From VAZQ01 sp963827585 (GTDB lineage Bacteria > Pseudomonadota > Alphaproteobacteria > Rhizobiales > Xanthobacteraceae): a stretch of 64,000 nt of DNA. Below are positions 8,439-17,188 of the stretch, one piece after another. Location: contig CAWHCK010000046.1 in the NCBI GenBank assembly GCA_963827585.1, positions 558,001 to 622,000 of the forward strand. Reading direction: 5' to 3'. Positions within the stretch are counted from its first letter, which is position 1. The number at the start of each line of letters is the position of its first letter. Under the pieces are notes generated by a model that saw nothing but the letters and a program-made list of their open reading frames with translations, was not told where the DNA came from and did not search any database. A program made the position numbers and the translations under genes.

Positions 8439-8541
8439 CTAGAGCGTGATTGCTTTAGGTTGAGTCGCAATCACGCTCTAGCTCTTTGCTTAAGCATGAT
8501 CTTTTCGGAAAACCGGTACCCACTTTTCCGGATCATGCTCT
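8439..8541. repeat. Composite two-hairpin repeat, copy 1
   Basis: Two adjacent palindromes. First, a perfect 15-bp inverted repeat CTAGAGCGTGATTGC (8439-8453 and 8467-8481). Second, AGCATGATC...GGATCATGCT with TTTTCGGAAAACCGGTACCC in the middle (8493-8541). A second copy is at 46924-47046 in the same orientation. This is a widespread short interspersed repeat of the Nitrobacteraceae and relatives. Confidence 0.85.
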
Positions 8542-8644
8542 AATCCTGCCAATCTGCCGATCTGGAGCGCGCGCCACGTGCGCAGACGATACCTGACCGT
8601 TCAAGTCGCTTGGATGCTGCTTGCCCTTGCCAACGAGGTGATCA

Positions 8645-9658
8645 ATGAAGCGGCGCGAGGTCATGATGCTGTTCGCCAGCGCGGCGGCTGTGTCTTCGGT
8701 TTTTTGTTCAGTCTCTTGGCCGCTCGCGGTCCGCGCTCAGCAGCCGTCGGCGCCTGCGGTCGGATTTCCCAACAAGACGCTCCGCATCATCGTGCCTTTC
8801 ACGCCGGGCGGCGCCAATGACGTGGTGGCGCGGGAAATCGCAGCGGGTTTGCAAGCGAGCCTCAACCAGACCGCGGTGGTCGAGAACAAGCCCGGCGGCG
8901 GGGGCAACATCGCGTATTCCTATGTGGCGAAGTTGCCGCCGGACGGCCATGTCATGCTGATCGCGCCAGCGTCGTTCACCATGGGCCCGCATCTGTCGCG
9001 CAATCCGGTTTACAATCCGATCACCGATTTTACGCCGATCAATCTGGTCGCCGACGTACCGTTCGTCATGGTCGTGCCGACGAGCCTGCCGGTGCGGACG
9101 GTCAAGGATTTCGTGGAGCTGGCGCGGAATTCGCCGAACAGGTTGAGCTTCGGCTCCGTCGGCGTCGGCACGCCGCAGCATCTTGGCGGCGAACTTTTCA
9201 AGATGCACGCCGGCGTGGATCTTGTTCATGTGCCGTTCCGCGGTGCCACGGCCGTCCTGCCGGATCTGTTGGCCGGGCGCATCGACATGTTCATCGGTGC
9301 CGTCAATTCGCTCCTGCCGCTGATCCGGGACGGCAGCCTGCGCGCCCTCGCCGCCACCAGTCTGGTCCGCATCGCCTCGTTGCCCGATGTTCCTACGCTG
9401 TCCGAGGCCGCCTTTCCCGGCTTCGAGGTCGGCTCGGGGGTGGGGCTGGTGGCGCCGGCTGCCACGCCGCCCAACATTGTCGAGACGCTTAACCGCGAGG
9501 TCGCAGGCATCATTGCGTCGCCTGGCTTCCACCAGCGCATGGCTGCGATCGGAGTCGATGTGGTCGGTACCACGCCTGCGGCCTATGCGAAGTTCATCAG
9601 TGACGATTACACAAAATGGGGCAAGGTGGTCGCAGCGGCCGGGATCAAGCCGGAGTGA
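8645..9658 (+). CDS. Orphan TctC/Bug-family solute-binding receptor
   Basis: A 337-aa receptor with an N-terminal signal sequence (MKRREVMMLFASAAAV..., cleavage expected after VRAQ) and the Bug hallmark FPNKTLRIIVPFTPGGANDVVAR, followed by VVENKPGGGGNIA. A GAGGTGATCA Shine-Dalgarno precedes ATG 8645. No tctA or tctB genes are adjacent, so this is one of the many orphan Bug receptors that outnumber their permeases in such genomes. It lies downstream of the flavin monooxygenase after a repeat element and may bring in that enzyme's substrate (inference). Confidence 0.92.
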   Translation: MKRREVMMLFASAAAVSSVFCSVSWPLAVRAQQPSAPAVGFPNKTLRIIVPFTPGGANDVVAREIAAGLQASLNQTAVVENKPGGGGNIAYSYVAKLPPDGHVMLIAPASFTMGPHLSRNPVYNPITDFTPINLVADVPFVMVVPTSLPVRTVKDFVELARNSPNRLSFGSVGVGTPQHLGGELFKMHAGVDLVHVPFRGATAVLPDLLAGRIDMFIGAVNSLLPLIRDGSLRALAATSLVRIASLPDVPTLSEAAFPGFEVGSGVGLVAPAATPPNIVETLNREVAGIIASPGFHQRMAAIGVDVVGTTPAAYAKFISDDYTKWGKVVAAAGIKPE

Positions 9659-9750
9659 GCGGCTCACACGCGGCCAGCCCACCGCGGCGGTAATCGAAAC
9701 TAAACATTTCCCACCGATCGTGCGGCCGGACCGCAAGGGATAAAATATCA

Positions 9751-10839
9751 ATGCATCGGATGACAGGGTTGGCGGCTGCCATCGCCGCTGCGATAACTTT
9801 AGGCATCGGCATCGGGTGGATTCTCAGCCCCAAGGAGCCGGCACTGACTGTGCCGGAGGCGAAGGTCGTGGAAGGCGAGCTGGTGACCGGCACGGTCGAA
9901 TCGCGTCGGGCCGCCGTGGCGACCACGCAGCTGCAGATGGTCCAGCCGCAATCGTTCCCGCCGCCGGCGGCACCGATGGCACCGCAAGACAGGCCCGCAG
10001 CTGCGATGATGCCGGGCCCACCAGGCAAGGATGGCACCGCTGCCAATCCAAGGTGCAAAAATCCGGACGCGCTCGGCGTCTCCCGAACGGTAGCGATCGA
10101 TACTACAGGCGGACCGGGCTTTGGCAGCCAGCAGTTCAAGGCTCACGATTTCCTGGAGCGAGGCGAGGTCGTGCTGACCTTCGACGACGGCCCGTGGCCT
10201 GGCAATACTCCCGCCGTGCTGGCGGCGCTAGCGTCGCAATGCGTGAAGGCGACATTTTTTCCGATCGGCCAGCACGCGAGCTGGCATCCCGAAATCCTCA
10301 GGCAGGTCGTCGCTCAGGATCACACCGTCGGTTCTCATTCGTGGTCGCACGCGAACCTGGCCAAAAAATCCCTGGACGAAGCCAAGGATGAAATCGAGAA
10401 AGGCATCAGCGCCGTGGCAATTACCGCCGGGCGTCCGCTGGCGCCCTTTTTTCGCTTCCCGGGCCTGAGCCAGACGCCGGAACTGACCGCCTATCTCGCC
10501 GAAAGGAATATCGGCATCTTCTCGATCGATGCCGATTCCTTCGACTTCAAGCTCAAGAATCCCGACCGGGTGATCGCATCGGTGATGACCAAGCTCGACA
10601 AGCAAGGCAAGGGCATCGTCCTGCTGCACGATTTCCAGCATTCGACCGCCGTCGCGCTGCCCGCGTTGTTGCTGCAGCTCAAGGCCAAGGGGTTCAAGAT
10701 CGTGCATTTGAAGGCGAAAGATCCCGTAAGATCGCTGCCGCAATACGAGGCCGCCATGGTGAAGACGCGGGCAGGCCAGACCGTCGATGGGCGGCCGACC
10801 TCAAGCGTGGTGCGCACGGTCCAGGAGCCGCCGCAGTAG
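9751..10839 (+). CDS. Polysaccharide deacetylase (NodB-homology) protein
   Basis: A 362-aa envelope protein. It has an uncleaved signal-anchor or signal peptide (residues 5-25), a Pro/Ala-rich linker to about residue 130, and a NodB-homology carbohydrate esterase 4 domain. Motif 1 is TFDDGP (D145, D146), motif 2 is HSWSHAN (H196, H200, metal ligands) and motif 3 is PFFRFPGL. The IVLLHDF motif near the end is also present. It would remove acetyl groups from chitooligosaccharide, peptidoglycan or exopolysaccharide GlcNAc. It stands alone and is convergent with the following gene. Confidence 0.9.
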   Translation: MHRMTGLAAAIAAAITLGIGIGWILSPKEPALTVPEAKVVEGELVTGTVESRRAAVATTQLQMVQPQSFPPPAAPMAPQDRPAAAMMPGPPGKDGTAANPRCKNPDALGVSRTVAIDTTGGPGFGSQQFKAHDFLERGEVVLTFDDGPWPGNTPAVLAALASQCVKATFFPIGQHASWHPEILRQVVAQDHTVGSHSWSHANLAKKSLDEAKDEIEKGISAVAITAGRPLAPFFRFPGLSQTPELTAYLAERNIGIFSIDADSFDFKLKNPDRVIASVMTKLDKQGKGIVLLHDFQHSTAVALPALLLQLKAKGFKIVHLKAKDPVRSLPQYEAAMVKTRAGQTVDGRPTSSVVRTVQEPPQ

Positions 10840-10862
10840 AGACCGCGCTGCTCGCGCGGTGC

Positions 10863-11777
10863 TCATTTGCTGCGCTTTTTTGCCCGTCCCTTCTTGCCGC
10901 GTTTCACGCCTGCCATCGCCTCCAGGACCGCGCAGACTGCAGCGGTATCCTGCTCGGCGTGGCCCGACTCCAGCGCCTTCTCGTAGACCGGCACGGTGGC
11001 GTCGAACATCGGCGTCGGGCAACCGAGCTTGCGTGCGAACTCGCCGATCACCGCCATGTCCTTCTGCCAGAGCGATATCTTCATGGTGGCGTCGTCGTAG
11101 CGGTCCTTCACCATCATCGGCGCCCGCAGCTCGAACACCCGGGAGTTGGCCGCGCCCGTGGTCACCATGTCGAAAACGGTTTGGGCGTCGAGCCCGGCCT
11201 TGAGGCCGAGCACCATCGCCTCGGCGCTGGCGACATTGTTGATCGCCACGAGGAGGTTCGCGACATATTTCATGCGGCTGCCGTTGCCGAACGCGCCGAG
11301 GTCGTGCATGGCGCGCGCGAATCCGGCAAACAGGGGGCGCAGCCTGCGGATCGCCTTGCGCTCGCCGCTCGCATAGATCACCAAGTCCTTCACCTTCGCT
11401 TGCGCGCCGGTGCCGCTGATCGGGCAGTCCAGCATCACATGGCCTGCCGCGCGCAGCGCGCGCTCGGCCGCGAGCTTGTCGTCGAGCGTGAAGGTGCTGG
11501 CTTCGACGATCACCCGCGGGCGCACGCGAGCATCGATGATGGCTTGCACCGTCGCAGCGAGCGCCGCCGGCTTGGGCAGGCTGGTGATGATGGTCGCCGC
11601 CTCGGCGGCGAGCGTTTTCGCGTCGTCCACGATCTCGACGCCTGCCCGCGCCATGGCGCGCCGGCGCGCGGGGTCGATGTCGTGGCCCACCACGCGCCAG
11701 CCGGCGGCAACGAGGTTCTTGGCAAACGCGCCTCCCATGATGCCGAGCCCGACGATGCCGACTTTCCCTTTCGCCAT
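10863..11777 (-). CDS. NAD(P)-dependent 3-hydroxyisobutyrate dehydrogenase-like oxidoreductase
   Basis: A 304-aa beta-hydroxyacid dehydrogenase. The Rossmann motif GIVGLGIMGGAFAKNL opens the protein, the substrate motif reads DCPISGTGAQAK, and the catalytic Lys lies in the MKYVANLL segment. The family includes 3-hydroxyisobutyrate dehydrogenase, tartronate semialdehyde reductase and glyoxylate reductase. The C-terminus is a Lys/Arg-rich tail (KRGKKGRAKKRSK), unusual for the family. GGGAGG lies 6 nt before ATG 11777. A second, frameshifted family member starts divergently at 11934. Confidence 0.88.
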   Translation of the reverse strand: MAKGKVGIVGLGIMGGAFAKNLVAAGWRVVGHDIDPARRRAMARAGVEIVDDAKTLAAEAATIITSLPKPAALAATVQAIIDARVRPRVIVEASTFTLDDKLAAERALRAAGHVMLDCPISGTGAQAKVKDLVIYASGERKAIRRLRPLFAGFARAMHDLGAFGNGSRMKYVANLLVAINNVASAEAMVLGLKAGLDAQTVFDMVTTGAANSRVFELRAPMMVKDRYDDATMKISLWQKDMAVIGEFARKLGCPTPMFDATVPVYEKALESGHAEQDTAAVCAVLEAMAGVKRGKKGRAKKRSK

Positions 11778-11933
11778 TCGAAACCTCCCTTGCCCCCGAT
11801 TTGTTGCGCGGGGCGGACGCTACAGCGGTTTGCGCCGTGTTCAAGCTCGGCGTGCGGGCCGCGAATGAATAGCGGTCTTTCTCGCGCGCGCATAATCCCC
11901 TATCGTCGCCGCCATCAAGGCGGAGAGGGTTGA

Positions 11934-12822
11934 ATGCGGATCGGGATCGCCGGGATCGGCAAGATGGGCGCCGCCATGGCGCAGCGGCTCATGGAGGTCG
12001 GCCATGAGGTGACGGCATGGAACCGCTCGGCCGACAAGTTGAAGGTCGGTCACGGATGCGGGCGCGGCGGTCGCCGCCACGCCGGCCGAGCTTGCGAAGA
12101 CCACCGACACCACCATCACCATGCTCACCGATGCCGCTGCCATCGACGCGGTCTACAACGGCGCATCGGGGCTGCTCGCGGGCGAGGTGGCGGACAAGCT
12201 GTTCATCGAGATGAGCACCGTGCAGCCGCAGGCGCAGGTCGCCCTCGCCGAGAAAGTCCGCGCCAAGGGGGCGGCCTTCGTCGAATGCCCGGTGGGCGGC
12301 TCGACCGGTCCGGCGCGGCAGGGCAAGCTGATCGGCTTGATGGGCGCCGAGCCTGACGACGCGGCGCGGGCAAAGCCGATCCTCGAGCAGCTCTGCCGCC
12401 GGCTCGAGCATTGCGGGCCGGTCGGCTCCGGCGCGGTCATGAAGCTCACCATCAACATGCCGCTGATGATCTATTGGCAGGCGCTCGGCGAGGCGCTCGC
12501 GCTTTGCCGCCCGCTCGGGCTCGACCCGACGCGGATCATGGACCTGTTGTCGGACACGTCGGGCGGCCCGAACGTGCTCAAGGTGCGCGGGCCGGTCATC
12601 GCCGACGCGCTCAAAGGCGGCGACGGCGGCCCGGTGACGTTCGACATCGACAGCGCGGTCAAGGACCTGCGCACGATGCTGGCCGAGGGCAAGGCGCGCG
12701 GCCTCGAGCTGCCGCTGGTCGAAAAGACGCTCGCCTGCTACGAGGAGACCCAACGCAAGGTCTCGGGCGCCGCCGAAGTGTCGGCGGTGTCGGTCTACTG
12801 GGCCAACCGCGCGCCGCAGTGA
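11934..12822 (+). pseudogene. 3-hydroxyisobutyrate dehydrogenase-like gene with one frameshift
   Basis: Two frames join into one complete dehydrogenase. Residues 1-37 (MRIGIAGIGKMGAAMAQRL...) read from 11934. After about 12048 the homologous sequence continues one base later (VTDAGAAVAATPAELAKTTD, then ITMLTDAAAIDAVYNGASG to the stop at 12822). Removing one G from the GG at 12048-12049 restores a continuous protein of about 295 aa. It keeps the ECPVGGSTGPARQGKL substrate motif and the catalytic region GAVMKLTINM. GGAGAGGG precedes the ATG. No other damage is visible, so this is either a very recent mutation or a sequence error. Confidence 0.85.
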
Positions 12823-12881
12823 CCTGCCACAAGCTCTCCTGAGCCCATCATCCCTTACGCCAACACGCCATTGGAGCCTCC

Positions 12882-13319
12882 ATGTCGGTCGTCACGCTTG
12901 CGCAAGCTTCCACCATCGTCGACGTCGCGCTCAAGAAGGGCCGCGACACCAATTGTGCGCCGCTCACCGTTGCCGTGCTCGACGCCGGCGGGCACCTGGT
13001 CGCGTTCAAGCGCGAGGACAAATCGGGGCTGCTGCGGTTCGACATCGCCTTCGGCAAGGCCTGGGGCGCGCTCGGCATGGGCTTCGGCTCGCGCACGCTC
13101 GCCGCACGCGCGGCCAAGACCCCGCAGTTCTTCACCATGCTGGCGGCGGCGAGCGCTGGGCGCATGGTCACCAATCCCGGTGGCGTGCTGATCCGGACCG
13201 CGGCGGGCGAGGTCGTCGGCGCGGTCGGCATTTCCGGCGATACCTCCGACAAGGACGAAGCCTGCGCCATTGCGGGCATCGAGGCTGCCGGTCTCAAGGC
13301 CGATCCGGGGCAGGACTAG
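12882..13319 (+). CDS. GlcG/HbpS-family (DUF336) protein
   Basis: A 145-aa heme-degrading/GlcG family protein (PF03928). The conserved pattern VAVLDAGGHLVAFKREDKSGLL followed by KAWGALGMGFGSR, and the GGVLIR...GAVGISGDTSDKDEACA ending, are typical. Members sit in glycolate and diol utilisation loci; some bind heme or cobalamin. It directly follows the frameshifted dehydrogenase (60 nt), has GGAG 7 nt before ATG 12882, and probably shares its transcript. Confidence 0.88.
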   Translation: MSVVTLAQASTIVDVALKKGRDTNCAPLTVAVLDAGGHLVAFKREDKSGLLRFDIAFGKAWGALGMGFGSRTLAARAAKTPQFFTMLAAASAGRMVTNPGGVLIRTAAGEVVGAVGISGDTSDKDEACAIAGIEAAGLKADPGQD

Positions 13320-13350
13320 AGCTGTTTCCGCTCGTTCGTATCCATCCGTC

Positions 13351-13407
13351 GTCATTCCGGGGCGCCGCGAAGCGGCTCCCTCGCTATCGCTCGGGCCCCG
13401 GAATGAC
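13351..13407. repeat. REP-like palindrome
   Basis: A perfect 13-nt inverted repeat GTCATTCCGGGGC (13351-13363) with GCCCCGGAATGAC (13395-13407) encloses an inner GC-rich hairpin. It lies between two convergent genes, where it could act as a bidirectional transcript end. Confidence 0.8.
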
Positions 13408-13443
13408 AGCGGAGAGATTGGCGCAAATCGACCGGAACATGCG

Positions 13444-14406
13444 CTAGCGCCTGCGCTTGCGGCCATTCGACGCGACCGGCGTCGCCAATGCCTTGTCCCA
13501 GATCGCCTGGATATGGGCGATTTCGGTTTCGAAGCGCTCGAGGAACAGCCGCGCCGGCACGCTCAACGTGCGGCGTGCGGGCTGGATCACGACGAACTCG
13601 GCATGCAGCGGCGGATCGCTGATCGGGTTGACCACGAGACCGCCCTTGCCGATGTCGTTCACCGAGATCAGGCCCGGCAGCACCGTCACCCAGTCCGAGC
13701 GCGCGACGAATTCGAGCGTGCCGATCATGGCGTCCATTTCCAGCATGGCGGCGATGTCGACGCCGTTGGTCTGGAAATAGGTCTCGAGGTTGCGGCGGCG
13801 GATATTGTCCGGCCCGGGCACCACGATCTTCAACGGGGCGCAATCGGCGAGCCGCACCGGCGCAAGCGGGGCAAGGGAGCGCTTCGATCCGGACAGCAGC
13901 ATCTCGCGGTCGCGCACCAGCAGCCGCGATTTCAATCCCATGCGGCCCTCGAACGCCGGCACGACGGCGAAATCGAGCTCGTCCGCCAGCACCATGTCGG
14001 TGAGCACGCCGCTGTAGCCCTCGAAGACATGCAGCCGCACGTCGGGATGGCGTGGCACAAAGTCGTCGAGGGTCGGCGCCAGCACCGCGCGGGTGAAGGT
14101 CGGCATCAGCCCGATGCGCAGGTCGCCAGTGACGAGGCCGGCGAGGCTGCGGGCGTCCTCGTTGGCGTTCTCGAGCCGGCCGACCGCCTCGACGCAGCTC
14201 TTGTAATAGCGCAGCCCCGCGGGTGTGGGCACGATGCCCCGCGCCGAGCGTTCGAACAGCTTCACCCCGAGCGCGCGCTCGACGGTGGCGACGTGCTGCG
14301 AGATGCCGGATTGGGTGGCGTTCTCGCGCTCGGCCGCGCGCGTGAACGAACCTTCCTCACATACGGCGATGACGGCGCGAATCTGCCGGAGCGCGATATT
14401 GGCCAC
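13444..14406 (-). CDS. LysR-family transcriptional regulator
   Basis: About 320 aa. The N-terminal winged helix-turn-helix is clear: LRQIRAVIAVCEEGSFTRAAERENATQSGISQHVATVERALGVKLFER, followed by the linker and a two-lobed effector domain. GTG at 14406 is favoured because LysR proteins usually start close to the LRQ helix; a TTG at 14421 would add five residues. It is divergent from the M24 peptidase-like gene with 133 nt between, the classic arrangement in which a LysR protein controls its neighbour in response to a pathway metabolite. Confidence 0.9.
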   Translation of the reverse strand: MANIALRQIRAVIAVCEEGSFTRAAERENATQSGISQHVATVERALGVKLFERSARGIVPTPAGLRYYKSCVEAVGRLENANEDARSLAGLVTGDLRIGLMPTFTRAVLAPTLDDFVPRHPDVRLHVFEGYSGVLTDMVLADELDFAVVPAFEGRMGLKSRLLVRDREMLLSGSKRSLAPLAPVRLADCAPLKIVVPGPDNIRRRNLETYFQTNGVDIAAMLEMDAMIGTLEFVARSDWVTVLPGLISVNDIGKGGLVVNPISDPPLHAEFVVIQPARRTLSVPARLFLERFETEIAHIQAIWDKALATPVASNGRKRRR

Positions 14407-14539
14407 GACGCCTGCTATCAAGAAAACTGATGCCCTAACGCAGAATATATTATTTCGGCCGCGGGGGCCACCCGGCTAGGATTTTTGGCAACAGCACGGG
14501 GTCGCGGCCAAGAACGCGGCTCATATCCGGGAGGCGTTC
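14407..14539. promoter_or_regulatory. Divergent LysR/M24 intergenic control region
   Basis: The 133-nt spacer contains an AT-rich patch with the palindromic core AATATATT (14444-14451), unusual for this GC-rich window. It is the most likely place for a LysR operator and overlapping promoters. The exact operator boundaries cannot be read with confidence. Confidence 0.4.
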
Positions 14540-15811
14540 ATGGGCACGGCAAATTTCGGCATCGCCGGATTGGACTGGCAACAGCGGGTCAACTGGGACC
14601 GGCTGCGCAAGCACCGCACCGAACGCGCGCGCGAGCACATGAAGAAGCACGGTCTCGGCGCCATGCTCTGCATGTACGACGAGAACGTGCGCTATCTCAC
14701 CGGCACGCTCACGCCGGGCTGGAACCGGCTCAAGCCGGGACTTCGCTACGCGCTCCTTTGCGGCGACGGCGCGCCCGTGCTGTTCGAGCAGGGCGACCTC
14801 GGCTTCCAGATCGAGCGCCATTCGCCGTGGCTGCCGAAGGAGAACGTCCGCTACTCCTATGCCTGGATCAAGGGCGCGGCCGGCCCGGCCTCGCAGCAGC
14901 AGGTGAAGAAATTCACCGACGCGATCCTCTACGAGATGAAGCGCCACGGCGTCGCCGGCCAGAAGCTCGGGGTCGACTTCATCGACATCAACATGATCAA
15001 CATCTTCAAGGACAAGAAGATCAACTGGGTCGACGGCATGACGCCGATGATGGAGGCGCGCGCGGTCAAGAACGTCGACGAGCAGGAATGCATGCGCATG
15101 GTCGGTGCGATCGGCGACGCCACCCATTGGGAGTGCATGAAGTTCCTGCGGCCCGGCATCACCGAGAACCAGGTGACGGCGCACCTGATGAAATACCTCT
15201 ACAGCATTCCCGGCATGGAGGACGTGGAGGACGTGATCGTCTCGTCCGGCCCCAACACCTGGCCGAACTGGCGCAATTTCTCCGACCGCATCATCCAGCC
15301 CGGCGACATCGTGTTCATGGATTTGGCGGCGCTGACCTGGAACGGCTACAAGTCCTGCTATTACCGCACCTATTGCGTCGGCAAGGAGCCGACCAAGGAG
15401 CAGAAGGACACATACGCGACCGCGCTCGAATGGCTCTACAATTCGATCCACGCGGTGAAGGCCGGCGCCACCACGCGCGACATCGCGAAGAAGTGGCCGT
15501 CGGCGAAGGAGGCCTGGGGTTACAAGGAGGAGGACCAGGCCGCGGCCAATCTGTGGGGCCACGGGCTTGGCCTCGCGCAATACGACCCCCCGGTGATCTC
15601 GCGCATCTGGTCGCTCGACCACCCGATCGAGATCAAGGCCGGCATGACGTTTGCGCTCGAGACCCAGCACGGCAAGCGCTTCCGTTACGGCGTGCGCATC
15701 GAGGAAATGCTGATCGTGCACGAGAAGGAGATCGAGATCATCTCGAATTTCCCGGTCAAGCAGATCACCGTGGTCGATCCGATCCCCGGTTACGCCGATC
15801 ACGTGAAGTAG
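14540..15811 (+). CDS. M24 'pita-bread' family protein with an altered metal site
   Basis: A 423-aa protein with a creatinase-like N-terminal domain (residues about 25-180) and an M24 C-terminal domain (about 185-400). The five canonical ligands D, D, H, E, E appear as D261 (FMDLAAL), C273 (SCYYRT, where the family has SDxTRT), H341 (GHGLGL), E374 (ALETQ) and E388 (RIEEM). One Asp ligand is therefore replaced by Cys. The family includes Xaa-Pro dipeptidases, metal-free creatinase and the DMSP lyase DddP, so a lyase or amidinohydrolase role is as likely as peptidase. GGGAGG precedes ATG 14540. It heads a three-gene plus-strand run opposite a LysR regulator. Confidence 0.85.
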   Translation: MGTANFGIAGLDWQQRVNWDRLRKHRTERAREHMKKHGLGAMLCMYDENVRYLTGTLTPGWNRLKPGLRYALLCGDGAPVLFEQGDLGFQIERHSPWLPKENVRYSYAWIKGAAGPASQQQVKKFTDAILYEMKRHGVAGQKLGVDFIDINMINIFKDKKINWVDGMTPMMEARAVKNVDEQECMRMVGAIGDATHWECMKFLRPGITENQVTAHLMKYLYSIPGMEDVEDVIVSSGPNTWPNWRNFSDRIIQPGDIVFMDLAALTWNGYKSCYYRTYCVGKEPTKEQKDTYATALEWLYNSIHAVKAGATTRDIAKKWPSAKEAWGYKEEDQAAANLWGHGLGLAQYDPPVISRIWSLDHPIEIKAGMTFALETQHGKRFRYGVRIEEMLIVHEKEIEIISNFPVKQITVVDPIPGYADHVK

Positions 15812-15877
15812 TCGCGTGATCCGCTTCGTGCTCGCGCGGCGATCCGTCTGGACGTGAGCAAACGGTCGAGGATCGCG

Positions 15878-17155
15878 ATGGAGGAGTTCATCATCCCGCT
15901 GAGCGACGCCGCCGACCCCGAGCGGGTCGGACCGAAGGCGGCGAACCTCGCGGCGCTCGCTCATGCCGGCCTGCCGACGCCCGGTGGCTTTTGCCTGAGT
16001 GCGGATGCCTACCGGGCGCAGATCGCCGCGCTCGGGCTCGCAGCGGTCGTCCGCCGCTTCCCTGATGCCGACCTCGTCGAGCAGCGGCGGTTGTCGGTCG
16101 AGATCAGGCTCGGCCTCTACGAGCAGCCGGTGGCGCCGGGAATCCTCGCGCCGTTGCTGGCGGCGTGGCACGCCCAGCGCGACGACAGCGGACGCCCCAG
16201 CGCGGTACGCTCCTCCGCGCTGATCGAGGACCGCAAGGGCGCCAATTTCGCCGGCCAGTTCGAGAGCTTCCTCGGCATCGATGAGGAGGCGGCGTTCCTC
16301 ACCGCGGTGCGCGCCTGCTGGGCCGCGCTGTGGACGACCAATGCGCGCCGCTACATGGAGAATCATGGGCTCTCGCCCGCCGACACCGCCATGGCCGTGC
16401 TGATCCAGCCGCTGGTCGACGCGCGCGCCGCGGGCGGCGGCCTGAGCGAGACGGCCGAGGGGCAGATGCTGATCACCGCGACCTGGGGGCTCGGCTCCGC
16501 CATCGCCCAGGGCGAAGTCGTGCCGGACCGCATCGTGCTGTCGCGCCAAGGCTTCCTGCGCAAGATCGACGCCGGCCGCAAGGATCACCGCGAGACCTGC
16601 GGCCATGGCGCCGGCGCGCTGCCGCAGGCCGTGCCGAACGAACTCGTCAGCGCGCCCTGCCTCGATGCCGCCCAGGCGGTCACGCTCGGCCGCATGATGC
16701 GCAAGGTGGAAGCCGTTGTCGGAGGTCCGGTCGAGATCGAATGGGCGCTCGACGAGGCGGGCTTCAAGCTTCTCCAGGCGCGCCCGCTCACCGTCGAGCC
16801 GATCACCGTGCCCGACGAGATCTGGCTCAAGCATCCCGGGCTCAGCGGGCATCCCGCGGGGATCGGCTGGGGCTCCGGCCGCGCTGTCGTGGTGAACTGC
16901 GAGTGCGAGCTTTCGCGCGTTGCGCCCGGCGACATCCTGGTGACGCGCGTCGCCGGCCCGGCGCTGAGCCACGTGCTGCCGCGCGTCGCCGGCGTGGTCG
17001 CCGAGCTCGGCGGCTCGACCTCGCATCTGGCCTCGCTCGCGCGCGAGCGCGGCATTCCCATGGTGCTGGGCGTGCTCGATGCCACCAGCCGCATCCCCGA
17101 CGGCTCCCAGGTCGCGGTCGACGGCGTCGCCGGCGTCGTGCGGTGGATGGCCTGA
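15878..17155 (+). CDS. PEP/pyruvate-binding and PEP-utilising mobile-domain protein
   Basis: A 425-aa two-domain protein. Residues about 5-310 resemble the ATP/pyruvate-binding N-domain of PPDK and PEP synthase (GPKAANLAALAHAGLPTPGGFCL, SAVRSSALIEDRKGANFAGQFESFL). Residues about 335-425 form the swivelling phosphohistidine domain with GGSTSHLASLARERGIPMV, whose His is the expected phosphoryl carrier. The PEP/pyruvate barrel of true PPDK is absent, as in rifampin phosphotransferase-like and other stand-alone forms. ATG 15878 has GAGGA 5 nt upstream; a GTG at 15854 lacks one. It probably phosphorylates a small molecule using ATP; the substrate is unknown. It sits between the M24 gene and a hydroxyacid dehydrogenase. 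Confidence 0.85.
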   Translation: MEEFIIPLSDAADPERVGPKAANLAALAHAGLPTPGGFCLSADAYRAQIAALGLAAVVRRFPDADLVEQRRLSVEIRLGLYEQPVAPGILAPLLAAWHAQRDDSGRPSAVRSSALIEDRKGANFAGQFESFLGIDEEAAFLTAVRACWAALWTTNARRYMENHGLSPADTAMAVLIQPLVDARAAGGGLSETAEGQMLITATWGLGSAIAQGEVVPDRIVLSRQGFLRKIDAGRKDHRETCGHGAGALPQAVPNELVSAPCLDAAQAVTLGRMMRKVEAVVGGPVEIEWALDEAGFKLLQARPLTVEPITVPDEIWLKHPGLSGHPAGIGWGSGRAVVVNCECELSRVAPGDILVTRVAGPALSHVLPRVAGVVAELGGSTSHLASLARERGIPMVLGVLDATSRIPDGSQVAVDGVAGVVRWMA

Positions 17156-17188
17156 TGCGCCCGAACTCTGTCTCGACCGAGAATCTTC

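Noticed and set aside
14450..17026. 858-codon minus-strand ORF
   Set aside because: It is an antisense shadow of the M24 and PEP-domain genes; composition is His/Arg/Asp-rich without motifs, while the plus strand encodes clear families with ribosome sites.
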